Part shown: positions 17,754-27,561 of the stretch, in pieces
Numbering within the stretch: the first letter of the stretch is position 1
How the letters are laid out: every line of letters starts with the position of its first letter
Source: Colwellia_A sp041890515
Lineage (GTDB): Bacteria; Pseudomonadota; Gammaproteobacteria; Enterobacterales; Alteromonadaceae
DNA length: 64,000 nt
Reading direction: 5' to 3'
Assembly (NCBI GenBank): GCA_041890515.1
Contig: JASDWX010000059.1
Location: 1-64,000, forward strand
The notes under the pieces: model-generated
Databases searched by the model: none
What the model was told of the DNA's origin: nothing
The model's input: the letters and a program-made list of their open reading frames with translations, nothing else
Translations under genes and position numbers: made by a program

Positions 17754-19754
17754 ATGGGTGAAAAAGACTTTTACCATAGTTTATTATTTTCTGTTGAAGC
17801 GATTGTCTTTGGTTTACTTGCCGCACTTCTCTTGATGTATTATCGAGGTTTAGGACGACAGTATGTAAAATACTGGATGTTAAGTTTACTATCTTTAAGT
17901 GTTCATCAATTATCTCTTGCCATCGAAACCCAAGTAACAAACCTCAGTGTTATCTCATTAGAAAAAGTTATTCTTGCGTGTTTTATTCAACTGAGCCTAT
18001 ATTTTCATCTAACCGCACTTTTGCTCGGTATCTATAGCGCAGTTTCTAGTAAAAATATCCCTAAAATAATTAAAAGCTCAGTTTTTATATTTAGCACTAT
18101 TCTTGGGCTAGTAGCGACATCGCTTTATGGGTTTGAAGTTAATGAAGTGTATAACCGCTTTTATTTACGAGAAAGTTTACCTGCATTTGTGATGGGGTGT
18201 GGCTTATTGTTAATGGCACTTTATCTTTATAACTCATCAATAAAATATTTCTCTACCCGTGTTTTTATTTTCTATAGTATTTTTATGGGCTTAAGGTACA
18301 CCTTGTATTCCTTTCTTTCTATTGTATTGATTCATGAACATTGGTTTAGAGAATTAACCGAAGTCCTCATTTATTTTGATATGGGGGCTTACACTTTATT
18401 AGCTTTTTCTATGTTTATTTGGATGCAAGGAGCAGAGCGTAATATTGCTATTTCAGCCATGAATAAAGCTCAATATTTAGGTAAGCATGACTCATTAACC
18501 GGCGCACTCAATCGACAACAAGTGATGGAAAAACTCCCTTTAATTATAGAGGAGACAGAAAGGACCAAACAAAACTTAGTTATTTTTTTATTAGATATTA
18601 AGCGATTTAAGTTTGTAAACGACACTTATGGCCTCAAGGTTGGAGACGCAATTTTAGGTGAAATAGCCAGTCGATTAGATGAAAGTATTTTCTTGCCAAA
18701 AGTAATTGGACGATTAAGTGGCGACTCTTTTGTTTTTGTTATTGATAGCGCAGATGATAAGCAGCAAAGTGCTGCGATAGAACATTTACACGGTTTGATA
18801 AATCGACCCTATTATATCAAGCAGCATAAAGTGTTATTGCAATGTTCTATAGGATATTGCTTATACCCTCAAGACGCTAAATTAGCAGAAGATTTATTGC
18901 AAAAAGCTAATTTGGCACTCGCTCAAGCTGAAAGCCAAAATGTAGCGACAGTTAAATATAAAACAGGTATGCAAGCATATGGCCGAAGGTTACTGGCGAT
19001 GGAAAAAGAAATGCGTAATGGATTCGAAAAAAATGAGTTTATCTTATATTATCAGCCTCAACTGAATTTATTTAATAATAGAATAGAGGGCTTTGAGGCA
19101 CTGGTCCGTTGGCAACATCCTAAACGTGGATTATTACAGCCTGCAGATTTTTTGCCTGACATCGAATCCCTGAATTTATTAAGCGAACTTGATAGTTACG
19201 TATTGGAAAAAGCATGTCAGGGGGTTGCTCGTTGGTATAAGCAATATAACCGTCGAGTTACGGTGGCTGTTAATCTTACCGCGGTAGAATTTCAAGACCC
19301 TAAACTGATTGAAAATATTCAAGCACTTCTTTATAAGTATCAAATCCCCCCACGATGTTTAGATCTCGAAATTACTGAAAACGTTGTTATAACCGAAATG
19401 GCAACGGCGATGAATACGATAGTTATTTTACAAAATATGGGCATAAAAGTATCTATCGATGATTTTGGTACGGGCTACTCTTCATTAGCCTACCTACGAA
19501 GATTGCCTATTGATAAAATCAAAATCGATAAAAGTTTTATTGACGAAGTGGCAAGTAATGATTCCGATTTCACTATTGTTAAGTCGATGGTCGAGCTTTC
19601 TCATGGATTAGGGAAGCGAGTTTTAGCTGAAGGTGTTGAAACAGAAGAACAATTACGCTTATTACGTAATATTGGTTGTGATGTGGTTCAAGGCTATTAC
19701 GTGAGTAAACCCATTCCAGAAAATGATTTAAAAAAATATTTTATCCGCACATAA
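17754..19754 (+). CDS. membrane c-di-GMP phosphodiesterase (degenerate GGDEF + intact EAL)
   Basis: A 666-residue protein. About seven hydrophobic segments (residues 10-225) are followed by a GGDEF-type domain (HDSLTGALNR) whose signature reads SGDSF at 322-326, so cyclase activity is unlikely. The EAL domain from about 425 is complete: EALVRW (448), NLTAVEFQ, EITEN, DDFGTG (569-574), KIDKSFI and EGVETEEQ. The EAL half is therefore predicted to hydrolyse c-di-GMP. The membrane half may sense an unknown signal. It is plus-strand and monocistronic, and a decayed chemoreceptor gene lies downstream. Confidence 0.9.
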   Translation: MGEKDFYHSLLFSVEAIVFGLLAALLLMYYRGLGRQYVKYWMLSLLSLSVHQLSLAIETQVTNLSVISLEKVILACFIQLSLYFHLTALLLGIYSAVSSKNIPKIIKSSVFIFSTILGLVATSLYGFEVNEVYNRFYLRESLPAFVMGCGLLLMALYLYNSSIKYFSTRVFIFYSIFMGLRYTLYSFLSIVLIHEHWFRELTEVLIYFDMGAYTLLAFSMFIWMQGAERNIAISAMNKAQYLGKHDSLTGALNRQQVMEKLPLIIEETERTKQNLVIFLLDIKRFKFVNDTYGLKVGDAILGEIASRLDESIFLPKVIGRLSGDSFVFVIDSADDKQQSAAIEHLHGLINRPYYIKQHKVLLQCSIGYCLYPQDAKLAEDLLQKANLALAQAESQNVATVKYKTGMQAYGRRLLAMEKEMRNGFEKNEFILYYQPQLNLFNNRIEGFEALVRWQHPKRGLLQPADFLPDIESLNLLSELDSYVLEKACQGVARWYKQYNRRVTVAVNLTAVEFQDPKLIENIQALLYKYQIPPRCLDLEITENVVITEMATAMNTIVILQNMGIKVSIDDFGTGYSSLAYLRRLPIDKIKIDKSFIDEVASNDSDFTIVKSMVELSHGLGKRVLAEGVETEEQLRLLRNIGCDVVQGYYVSKPIPENDLKKYFIRT

Positions 19755-19871
19755 ATCTTATAACACCTTGTGAATAATGTTACATAAATCAATCAAATTT
19801 TAATTTCTTTTACGACCTCTTCTATGTTGTTCAAGTACAACTGATGTCAAATACAGCGATAATTTTTTGCT

Positions 19872-20388
19872 ATGATCTTTATGTTCGTTTTACTAAGTTC
19901 TTCTGTCAGTTCATTACAAGATGATGTAGGTATGATAAGCAATATTGGTGATATAGAATCTGATATTTTAGAGCTAAAAAGAAATTAAAAATATTTTTTG
20001 CTCGTAAGGATCTCAAGTATTTAGATAAAAATAATTCAGGTAAAAACACACGTCAATACCTTGCACGTGGAGTTGTTAAGCATAATACTGAAACGATAGA
20101 AATAATATAATTAACTAAGGTACTGATAGATTATAACAAACACGTTAATGCTTTAGTTGAAGCACAAGAACGAATCGGTTTACACCACAAGATGATTTGT
20201 ACGGTGAATGACGATCAGCAATTCAAGAGTAAAGTACGGTGGCATCATAAGTTAATAAGCATGTGGTTGAGATTAGAGATGTAGCTGAGCAAGCAGGGCA
20301 AATATCCCATCAAAATGCGCAAATGAGTGAAAAGTTATCTCAACAAGCGGGTGTATTGAATAATGAAGTAAGCCGCTTTAAAGTGTAA
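19872..20388 (+). pseudogene. decayed methyl-accepting chemotaxis protein
   Basis: No long frame remains, but pieces of a chemoreceptor can be followed in order. 19872-19985 reads like the sensor domain start (LQDDVGMISNIGDIESDILEL), then stops. A shifted frame continues it (FFARKDLKYLDKNNSGKN), and a third piece resembles ALVEAQERIGLHHK. The end (about 20253-20388) is a normal receptor C-terminus (QISHQNAQMSEKLSQQAGVLNNE, stop at 20386). The HAMP and most of the signalling domain are missing, so there were both frameshifts and a large internal deletion. Confidence 0.8.
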
Positions 20389-20454
20389 AATTCTACTTTC
20401 TCTTGATTATATAGCGCATCGTATTTTCAAGAGAAGTCTTTATATAAAATAGTT

Positions 20455-20820
20455 CTATTTTACTTTGACAAAGTTAATTGACGATTCTCTATTTTGACTA
20501 CTGGTTAAACTGGCACAATATTGTTGCCAATTTATTTCGTGATTTTCATATAAATGTATAAATATTTCATCTGTAAATATTGCACTATGTTTATCATCGA
20601 ATACAAGGCGGTGACCATATTTCCCAAGTGGTTCAATATGCAATAACTGAATGTTTTTTTTATGAAAAACGTCGGGTGCTGCATTGCTTTTCTTAGGTTT
20701 TACTGCAGCAGGAGAGAATACTCTTAAGTATTCAAAATCAAAATTAAGCTGAAGGTTATTATCAAAATTAAGCGTAAATTTTTTTTGTTTACTATTGATA
20801 GAAAACTGGATAATACTCAT
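20455..20820 (-). CDS. DUF971 domain protein
   Basis: A 121-residue protein with the DUF971 (gamma-butyrobetaine hydroxylase-like N-terminal) fold: FDFEYLRVFSPAAV near the start, then HIEPLGKYGHRLVFDDKHSAIFT, where G-x-Y-(A/G)-x-x-x-x-F-x-D-x-H is the family core. Conserved neighbours are hslU and hslV, as in other gammaproteobacteria. It is separated from hslU by a terminator hairpin, so it probably has its own transcript. The function is unknown, and a role in iron-sulfur or carnitine-like chemistry cannot be inferred from the sequence. Confidence 0.85.
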   Translation of the reverse strand: MSIIQFSINSKQKKFTLNFDNNLQLNFDFEYLRVFSPAAVKPKKSNAAPDVFHKKNIQLLHIEPLGKYGHRLVFDDKHSAIFTDEIFIHLYENHEINWQQYCASLTSSQNRESSINFVKVK

Positions 20821-20844
20821 TTATTTACTCAAGGGTAATGCATG

Positions 20845-20874
20845 AAAAAAAGTAGGAGATTTCACTCCTACTTT
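20845..20874 (-). terminator. hslVU operon terminator
   Basis: Downstream of hslU on the minus strand: a 10-bp stem AAAGTAGGAG/CTCCTACTTT with a 6-base loop (20874 to 20849), running into a T tract (complement of 20851-20845). It is a clear intrinsic terminator. Confidence 0.85.
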
Positions 20875-20884
20875 CAATATTTGA

Positions 20885-22213
20885 CTAGAGAATGAAGCGG
20901 CTTAAATCTTCATTTTTGACCAGTTCAGAAATTTTATCATCTACGTAACTTTCATCAATAATAATAGCTTCGCCTGAACGCTTATCTGCATTGAATGATA
21001 AGTCTTCAATCAGACGTTCCATCATGGTATGTAAGCGTCTAGCTCCAATATTTTCAGTAGTTTCATTTACTTGCCATGCAGCATTCGCTAAAGCTTGAAT
21101 ACCATCTTCACTAAATGAAACTTGAACACCTTCTGTTGCTAATAAAGCGATATATTGTTCAGTTAATGATGCGTTTGGTTCTGTTAAAATTCTAACAAAG
21201 TCATTAGTTGTTAATGCTTGTAATTCTACACGGATCGGTAATCTACCTTGCAACTCAGGGATCAAATCAGAGGGTTTTGCCATTTGAAATGCGCCAGAAG
21301 CTATGAATAAAATATGGTCTGTTTTAATCATGCCATGCTTAGTGCTTACCGTTGAACCTTCAATAAGTGGTAACAAGTCTCGTTGCACACCTTCGCGAGA
21401 AACATCAGGTCCTGAGCTATCGCCACGTTTACAAATTTTGTCAATCTCATCGATGAAAACTATGCCATTTTGCTCAACAGCATAAATTGCTTTTTCTTTG
21501 ATATCTTCATTGTTAACAATTTTAGCAGCTTCTTCTTCCTGTAAGGCTTTGAACGCATCTTTAATTTTTAATTTACGTTTATTCGTTTTTTCATTAGACA
21601 TACCTTGGAACATATTTTGCAGTTGAGATGTCATCTCTTCCATGCCTGGAGGTGCCATTATTTCAACACCCACTTGGCTTGCCGCTAAATCTAACTCTAT
21701 TTCTTTGTCGTCTAGCTTACCTTCACGCAATTTTTTACGAAAAACTTGACGAGTACTGCTGTTGTCAGCTGATTCATCGCTGCCAAATCCATCACGCGGT
21801 GGTGGTAATAAAACATCTAAAATACGTTCTTCAGCCGCTTCTTCAGCTAAATGTTTAACACGAGACATTTCTTGCTCTTTGGTCATTTTTATTGCCATAT
21901 CCGCTAAATCGCGAATAATGGTTTCAACTTCTTTACCCACATAACCCACTTCGGTAAATTTAGTGGCTTCAACTTTAATGAAAGGAGCGTTAGCAAGTTT
22001 GGCTAAACGACGTGCGATTTCTGTTTTACCTACACCGGTTGGACCAATCATCAAAATATTTTTAGGGGTAACTTCAGTACGCAATTCTTCGTTTAATTGC
22101 ATTCTGCGCCAGCGGTTTCTTAAGGCGATGGCAACTGCACGTTTTGCATCACTTTGACCAATAATGTGGCTGTCCAGTTCACTGACTATTTCACGTGGTG
22201 TCATATTCGACAT
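20885..22213 (-). CDS. hslU: ATP-dependent protease ATPase subunit HslU
   Basis: A AAA+ unfoldase that feeds substrates into the HslV peptidase in the cytoplasm (heat-shock proteolysis). The 442-residue length fits. Walker A GPTGVGKT is at about 57-64 and the pore region GYVGKEVE follows. Walker B is in GIVFIDEIDKI, and sensor 2 is GARRLHTMMERL. The C-terminal tail LSRFIL, which inserts into HslV, is intact. It lies 54 bases after hslV with which it forms an operon. Confidence 0.97.
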   Translation of the reverse strand: MSNMTPREIVSELDSHIIGQSDAKRAVAIALRNRWRRMQLNEELRTEVTPKNILMIGPTGVGKTEIARRLAKLANAPFIKVEATKFTEVGYVGKEVETIIRDLADMAIKMTKEQEMSRVKHLAEEAAEERILDVLLPPPRDGFGSDESADNSSTRQVFRKKLREGKLDDKEIELDLAASQVGVEIMAPPGMEEMTSQLQNMFQGMSNEKTNKRKLKIKDAFKALQEEEAAKIVNNEDIKEKAIYAVEQNGIVFIDEIDKICKRGDSSGPDVSREGVQRDLLPLIEGSTVSTKHGMIKTDHILFIASGAFQMAKPSDLIPELQGRLPIRVELQALTTNDFVRILTEPNASLTEQYIALLATEGVQVSFSEDGIQALANAAWQVNETTENIGARRLHTMMERLIEDLSFNADKRSGEAIIIDESYVDDKISELVKNEDLSRFIL

Positions 22214-22267
22214 GATAATTCCTTTAGCATTTAACTTATTTGATACATTATAAAAGGGAGCAGGGTT

Positions 22268-22786
22268 TTAAAGCTCGTCAATCGTATGTTTATGATTGGT
22301 GAATACACAAATGTCGCCAGCGATTGTTAATGATTTTTCAACAATTTCTTTAGCGCTAAGTTCTGTATTTTCTAATAAAGCTGTGGCTGCAGATTGAGCA
22401 AAATTTCCACCGCTACCAATGGCTATTAAGTCATTTTCTGGTTGAACAACATCGCCATTACCGGTGATTATTAATGAGGCGGTTTCGTCGGCAACGGCAA
22501 GGAGAGCCTCAAGTTTACGTAATGCACGATCACTTCGCCAATCTTTGGCGAGTTCAACGGCGGCTTTAGTTAAGTGACCTTGATGCTGTTCAAGTTTACT
22601 CTCAAATCGCTCAAACAAAGTAAAAGCATCAGCGGTACCACCAGCAAATCCAGCAAGTACTTTGCCGTTGTACAAACGACGTACTTTGCGAGCATTGCCT
22701 TTCATTACAGTATTTCCAAGTGAAACTTGGCCATCACCACCAATAGCTACCTTGCCATTACGTCTTACGCATACGATAGTAGTCAC
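22268..22786 (-). CDS. hslV: ATP-dependent protease peptidase subunit HslV
   Basis: A 172-residue threonine peptidase of the HslUV complex. The start codon is GTG with AAGG seven bases upstream. Removal of the first residue exposes the catalytic Thr2 of TTIVCVRR. GGDGQVSLG, KVRRLYNGKVLAGFAGGTADAF and IGSGGNFAQSAATAL are the diagnostic stretches. The order ftsN-like, hslV, hslU matches E. coli. No clear sigma-32 promoter is visible in the 90 bases upstream. Confidence 0.97.
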   Translation of the reverse strand: MTTIVCVRRNGKVAIGGDGQVSLGNTVMKGNARKVRRLYNGKVLAGFAGGTADAFTLFERFESKLEQHQGHLTKAAVELAKDWRSDRALRKLEALLAVADETASLIITGNGDVVQPENDLIAIGSGGNFAQSAATALLENTELSAKEIVEKSLTIAGDICVFTNHKHTIDEL

Positions 22787-22873
22787 AATTAACCTTAATA
22801 TTTATTTTATCTATGGAGAATAGATAAGGCTAATTATGACTTTTTCAAGGAGAGAGCTCGATAAATATGGTTA

Positions 22874-23428
22874 TTATCGCCAAAGCCATATTTGACAGCT
22901 ATTAACATTATTGCTTTTTAACTTATGTTTATCTTTTTCTGCTTCACGTTTACGCGCATATGGACCTAAAAATACTTTGTAATAAATACCTTTCTGACCC
23001 TTAGATTCACTGACCTGTGAGGTTAATCCTGTAAAAGCAATGGTCGCTTTTAAGACTTCAGCTTGTTTTTCTGTTCTAAAAGAGCCACATTGCATTTTAT
23101 AGGGGCCTTTGTTTTTAACTTCGTATTTCCCCACTTCAACTTCTTTGCTTTTGAGGTTATCAACATAATCCCATTTTTCTTTTGGTGGTTCGGGTAATGT
23201 TTCTTCTTCAATATCTCGTGATGTTTCTTTCACTATTTTTGCTGGAGATATTTGTGGCTGCTTATCTTTTATTGACCATAGGGCATAACTAAAGCCCCCA
23301 ATTAATAAAATAAGTAAAAGTAAAACAAATTTGAATTTCAAAGTAAAAATAGATTGAGGAGCTGCTTTCTTTTTATAAGGGCTCTTCTTTTTATTCTGTG
23401 CGCGGGAAACGTAATCTTGATGAGCCAT
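22874..23428 (-). CDS. ftsN: FtsN-like SPOR-domain cell division protein
   Basis: A 184-residue bitopic membrane protein. The cytoplasmic N-terminus begins MAHQDYVSR, very like FtsN. One membrane segment follows (about 33-52), then a periplasmic linker, then a C-terminal SPOR domain from about 115 (YKMQCGSFRTEKQAEVLKATIAF, YYKVFLGPYARKREAEK) that binds denuded septal peptidoglycan. The frame extends upstream to 23488, but the ATG at 23428 is preferred because it gives the FtsN N-terminus. The neighbours priA and hslVU are those of ftsN in E. coli. It is shorter than E. coli FtsN (319 residues). Confidence 0.88.
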   Translation of the reverse strand: MAHQDYVSRAQNKKKSPYKKKAAPQSIFTLKFKFVLLLLILLIGGFSYALWSIKDKQPQISPAKIVKETSRDIEEETLPEPPKEKWDYVDNLKSKEVEVGKYEVKNKGPYKMQCGSFRTEKQAEVLKATIAFTGLTSQVSESKGQKGIYYKVFLGPYARKREAEKDKHKLKSNNVNSCQIWLWR

Positions 23429-23532
23429 GAAAAAGTAATATATCGGTAAAAGTCCGCTAATTCTAACGAACTGATGAAAAAATAACACTAGTTTAAATAG
23501 GAAAATTGTAACGATTGAATAATTATTGGAAA

Positions 23533-25749
23533 TTACCAGCTTAAATCAAGGGGATCTATATCGACAGTCCAGCGTACTTTTTTCTGCCATTCATTGTTAG
23601 AAATAGTGTGAATCAGCTGATGAACCGCCATATGAAGCTCTTTACGTGATTTAGCTTGAACAATTAAGTGATAGCGATACTTCCCCGCTTTTTTCTCCAT
23701 TGCCGCTGGAACGGGGCCTGCAAATTGACAACCTTCAAAAGAAACTTCAGCTAATGACCTCAGAAATTTTTCAGGATAAGAAGGGTAATTTGCTTCCGCA
23801 CGAAAAAGAGCTTGGTAACTAAATGGTGGTAATAATGCTTGCTTGCGCTCTGTTAATGCATACTTTGCAAAATGGGGATAACCATTGTTCACTAAATCTT
23901 GTAATAGTGGGTGCTCTGGAAAGTTGGTTTGTACCATGACTTTTCCGGGCTTACTTTCACGACCTGCACGGCCAGCCACTTGCACCAACAACTGCGCCAT
24001 GTGTTCAGCGGCACGAAAATCAAAGCTAAAAAGAGCGCCATCAACATCTAAAACAGCGACTAGTGTCACATCAGGAAAGTGGTGACCTTTTGCTAACATT
24101 TGGGTGCCAATAAGCAATTGATGCTTTTTCTCAGTAACTTCTTGTAATAACTTAGCGAGTTCACCTTTTTTACGGGTACTGTCACGGTCAACTCTAACGG
24201 TACTGTAGCCTTCAAACAATTCGCTAATATGTTGTTCTAATTGTTCTGTCCCTTGTCCGATCGGTTTAATACGGACACTACCACAACTTGGGCACTGATA
24301 AGGAATATGCTTTTGGCTGCTACAGTGATGACAAATTAATAATTTTTGACCTTGGTGTAAAGTATAAGATTTATTGCAACGCTGACAATCGGCTACCCAA
24401 TGACATTCTTGACAATTAATGGCTGGCGCATAACCTCGGCGATTGAGAAATATCAATACCTGTTCACCACGTTTAAGCGTATTTTCAATCGCTTTTTTCA
24501 AGGTGCCTGATAAACCATGTTCCATTTGCTGCTGAGCAACATCAATAAGCATGATTGGAGATTCTGTGCTTTGACCGGGCCTTTTTGTTAATTGATGATA
24601 TTGATATTTACCCGATAACGCATTTTGAAGGGTTTCAAGACTGGGGGTCGCACTACCAAGCACAATAGGTATATTTAACTGACCCGCACGTAAAATAGCA
24701 ATGTCTCGCGCATTATAGCGAAAACTGTCTTGTTGTTTAAAAGAACCGTCGTGCTCTTCATCGACAATAATTAACCCTAAATGATGTAACGGAGAGAAAA
24801 CAGCTGAGCGAGTACCAATGATTATTGCTGCAGTTCCGCGTTGTGCCGCCAGCCAAGTTTGTAAACGCTCTTTGTCGTTTAAGCCCGAATGGTGTAAGCA
24901 AATGGGTAAATTAAAGCGTTGCTCAAATCTACTGAGCATTTGTGGTGTTAAACCAATTTCCGGTACTAACACAAGTACTTGTTTACTCGCCGCTAAGGTT
25001 TTTTCCATTGCTTGTAAGTAAACTTCTGTTTTACCACTACCTGTGATCCCATCAACTAAGTGACAGGAAAATTGATCAAAGGATGCTTTGACGGCTGAAA
25101 CAATCACCGCTTGTTCAACGGTTAAAGTTAGCTTTTCATTGTCGGCTAAAGCTTCTTCGTGATAGACAAAGGGTGTAGACTTCTGAGATTTTTCTTCAAC
25201 CAATGTCTTTTTCTCAAGAACGTTTAATTGAAGCTTAGTAAAACCTAGTGTACGAATTTCCGCCCAAGTGATCCCCTGGTGAGCTTTGATCAGAGCATAT
25301 AAGGCTGCTTGCTTTGGTGCACGTTTTGTTATTTTTTCAAGTGCAACGGTTTCTGCTTTTTCTTGCTCAAATTGTTGGCAATGCCAAGTCGTCGCCAACT
25401 CGATATTTGGTTGCTCTACTTGACGAAGCAATACCGGAAGAGCGAGTTGTAATACGTCCCCTATAGGATGATGATAATAATTCGCACAGCGCTGTAAAAA
25501 GGTTAGTAATGAAGGGGAGAAACTAAATTTGTCATTCACTAAACTAATAATAGGCTTTAGTTTTTTATCTTCAATATCACATGTCGTGCTGGTACTTATA
25601 ATAATGCCAATAACTTGTCGATGACTGAAAGGTACGATTACACGCGCACCGATGTGAATATCTTCATCATTGATCGTTTGAGGAATAATATACGTAAATA
25701 GCTGACGCATGGGCACAGGAATAGCGACTTGAATATAACTCACCTGCAT
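23533..25749 (-). CDS. priA: primosomal replication helicase PriA
   Basis: A 3'-5' superfamily 2 helicase that reloads DnaB at stalled forks. 738 residues from the ATG at 25749. The frame is open to 25809, but the internal start gives the standard MQVSYIQVAIPVPM N-terminus. Seen: Walker A GITGSGKTEVYLQA, DEEHD box, GSATPSLET, the zinc cluster of four CxxC pairs (CQECHWVADCQRC, CHHCSSQ, CPSCGS) and VAGRAGRESKPG motif VI. It is convergent with nothing and divergent from rpmE. Confidence 0.97.
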   Translation of the reverse strand: MQVSYIQVAIPVPMRQLFTYIIPQTINDEDIHIGARVIVPFSHRQVIGIIISTSTTCDIEDKKLKPIISLVNDKFSFSPSLLTFLQRCANYYHHPIGDVLQLALPVLLRQVEQPNIELATTWHCQQFEQEKAETVALEKITKRAPKQAALYALIKAHQGITWAEIRTLGFTKLQLNVLEKKTLVEEKSQKSTPFVYHEEALADNEKLTLTVEQAVIVSAVKASFDQFSCHLVDGITGSGKTEVYLQAMEKTLAASKQVLVLVPEIGLTPQMLSRFEQRFNLPICLHHSGLNDKERLQTWLAAQRGTAAIIIGTRSAVFSPLHHLGLIIVDEEHDGSFKQQDSFRYNARDIAILRAGQLNIPIVLGSATPSLETLQNALSGKYQYHQLTKRPGQSTESPIMLIDVAQQQMEHGLSGTLKKAIENTLKRGEQVLIFLNRRGYAPAINCQECHWVADCQRCNKSYTLHQGQKLLICHHCSSQKHIPYQCPSCGSVRIKPIGQGTEQLEQHISELFEGYSTVRVDRDSTRKKGELAKLLQEVTEKKHQLLIGTQMLAKGHHFPDVTLVAVLDVDGALFSFDFRAAEHMAQLLVQVAGRAGRESKPGKVMVQTNFPEHPLLQDLVNNGYPHFAKYALTERKQALLPPFSYQALFRAEANYPSYPEKFLRSLAEVSFEGCQFAGPVPAAMEKKAGKYRYHLIVQAKSRKELHMAVHQLIHTISNNEWQKKVRWTVDIDPLDLSW

Positions 25750-26002
25750 AGAGAACACTTTATTGACAATAATTATGCTTATTCTGCCGATTTGTCGGTA
25801 ATATGCCAAGAACGATTTTGAACAAAGTTACCTTTAATGCTCGTTATAAGTAAATTGTTCATTTTTTAGCAATTACTTCCATTCCGCTATTGCTAAGCAA
25901 GGGGCGATCTATTAAAATTCGCCTCCATTATTTTAACTCGTATGGTGCTTGGCAGCAATAATGACTGACTAAGTGGCGATACGGCCTTATACAGAGGTTT
26001 CT

Positions 26003-26215
26003 ATGAAAGACGGTATTCATCCTAATTACGTTGAGTTTAAAGCAACATGTTCTTGCGGTAACATCATTGTAACGCGTTCTACAGCGAAAAAAGATATTCA
26101 CTTAGACGTATGTTCAGCATGTCACCCATTTTACACTGGTAAGCAGAAAGCTGCTGAGACCGGTGGTCGTGTTGATAAATTCAACAAACGTTTTGGTGCT
26201 CTTAGCAGCAAGTAA
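26003..26215 (+). CDS. rpmE: 50S ribosomal protein L31, zinc-binding type
   Basis: A 70-residue L31 of the C+ (zinc) type: cysteines in ATCSCGN and VCSACHPFYTGKQK provide the metal site. The ATG at 26003 is chosen over an in-frame start 30 bases upstream because it has GAGG five bases ahead and yields the conserved MKDGIHPNY. A zur gene lies 9 kb away. In many bacteria zinc-type L31 is part of the zinc economy controlled by Zur. It is divergent from priA and ends at a strong terminator. Confidence 0.96.
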   Translation: MKDGIHPNYVEFKATCSCGNIIVTRSTAKKDIHLDVCSACHPFYTGKQKAAETGGRVDKFNKRFGALSSK

Positions 26216-26241
26216 TTTTGCGCTAAAATCAGAATGTGTAG

Positions 26242-26265
26242 AAAGCGTCGTAAGACGCTTTTTTT
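26242..26265 (+). terminator. rpmE terminator
   Basis: An 8-bp stem AAAGCGTC/GACGCTTT with a 4-base loop, followed by a run of Ts, 27 bases after the rpmE stop. It is a typical intrinsic terminator. Confidence 0.9.
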
Positions 26266-26413
26266 ATGTCTGAAAATTAAGTGTAGTGCTGAGAAATAAC
26301 GTGATGTGTTTATGTGAGCGCAAATAAAAGTAAATTTATTTATCTTTTCTTTAAACCCTTTTCTTAGATCCTGTATCTTACCTTATAACAACACCATTAC
26401 TGAGAGTTAACCT

Positions 26414-27004
26414 TTGGATAATCCGAAAGTTATTTACTTTAAAAATAGGACTGATAGTCAGCTAGCTACTTCGCCAGAATTAGTCGAAGAGCTAGCGATA
26501 ATAAGTCGAGCGCAACAAGGTGATCAGCAAGCTTTCTATCAAATTTATCAAAAGTATCATAGAAAAGTTTATGCCATTTGCTGGCGTATGCTGGCGGATA
26601 AAGACAGCGCAGAAGATGTTTGCCAAGAAGTTTTTGTGCAGCTTTGGCAAAAAATAACTAATTTTCGTGGCGACAGTAAATTTTCCACTTGGTTACACAG
26701 TGTGACGAGCAATATTGTACTTGGGCATTTACGTAAGCATAAAAACTGGTTGCAGCGTATTTTCAGCATTGAAGATCAAACCATTCAAGATGTCACTGTA
26801 GAAATCGAAGATACGAGTGAGTTAACCGCATTAGATAAACACATTGCACGTTTACCAGAAAGGGCACGATTAGTGTTTGTTCTGTTCGCTGTTGAAGGTT
26901 ATCGCCATGAAGAAATTTCAAAAATGTTAGATATGGCGGTGGGTACCAGTAAAGCACAATACCATAGAGCAAAAAGTTTATTAAGAGAGTGGGTCGAGAT
27001 ATGA
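26414..27004 (+). CDS. ECF-family RNA polymerase sigma factor
   Basis: A 196-residue sigma-70 family factor. Region 2 is YRKYHRKVYAICWRMLADKDSAEDVCQEVFVQLWQKI (about 45-85) with FRGDSKFSTWLHSVTSNIVLGHLR, and region 4 is LPERARLVFVLFAVEGYRHEEISKMLDMAVGTSKAQYHRAKSLLRE (about 140-190). The start is TTG with GAGAG seven bases ahead; no ATG gives a complete region 2. The next gene overlaps its stop by four bases (ATGA) and encodes a single-TM protein, the expected anti-sigma factor. Confidence 0.92.
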   Translation: MDNPKVIYFKNRTDSQLATSPELVEELAIISRAQQGDQQAFYQIYQKYHRKVYAICWRMLADKDSAEDVCQEVFVQLWQKITNFRGDSKFSTWLHSVTSNIVLGHLRKHKNWLQRIFSIEDQTIQDVTVEIEDTSELTALDKHIARLPERARLVFVLFAVEGYRHEEISKMLDMAVGTSKAQYHRAKSLLREWVEI

Positions 27005-27537
27005 ATAAATTATTGTCAGAGCAAGATTTACAAAAAACACTGGCTGAATTACCTGATGAAATGACACCGCATTGTGATTTATGGGCAGGTATTGACCGTG
27101 CTATTCAGACTAAGCAACAAGATAAACTGTCATTTGATTTGCCAAAGAAAAAATTTTTCGTCCCAACAGCCTGGGCGGCATCGTTAGTTGCTGCTGTATT
27201 AGTGACTTGGGTTTCTTTTTCGCCACAACTTTCAGATAAGCCAGTAAATATGGCTCAGCAAGGCCATTCACCACAGAACTTAGTCACGGCTATGCAAGAG
27301 AATTTTAAACAAACAAAACAAACAATGCTGGTGAGTTTTGGTCAGCCGAAAGTATCTGAATTACCGAAAGAAATTCAAGAAGAGTTAATAAAGCTTAGCT
27401 CAGCACAGGCAACAATTGAGAAAGCATTAACTGAAGATCCTAGCAACAATGATTTATTGAATTTATTACGTTGGACACAAAAACAAGAACTAGATTTATT
27501 AACCCAATTGTACAGCCCTAAATGGCAAAGTATTTAA
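27001..27537 (+). CDS. putative anti-sigma factor
   Basis: A 178-residue single-pass membrane protein. The cytoplasmic N-terminus (about 1-55, with MTPHCDLWAGIDRAI) is followed by one membrane segment (AWAASLVAAVLVTWVSF, about 58-75) and a periplasmic helical region. It is translationally coupled to the ECF sigma gene through an ATGA overlap. The arrangement identifies it as the likely cognate anti-sigma factor, although sequence similarity to known families is weak and a zinc motif is not complete (only one H-C pair is obvious). Confidence 0.75.
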   Translation: MNKLLSEQDLQKTLAELPDEMTPHCDLWAGIDRAIQTKQQDKLSFDLPKKKFFVPTAWAASLVAAVLVTWVSFSPQLSDKPVNMAQQGHSPQNLVTAMQENFKQTKQTMLVSFGQPKVSELPKEIQEELIKLSSAQATIEKALTEDPSNNDLLNLLRWTQKQELDLLTQLYSPKWQSI

Positions 27538-27561
27538 AATAACAAATAAATAGAGGTAGTT

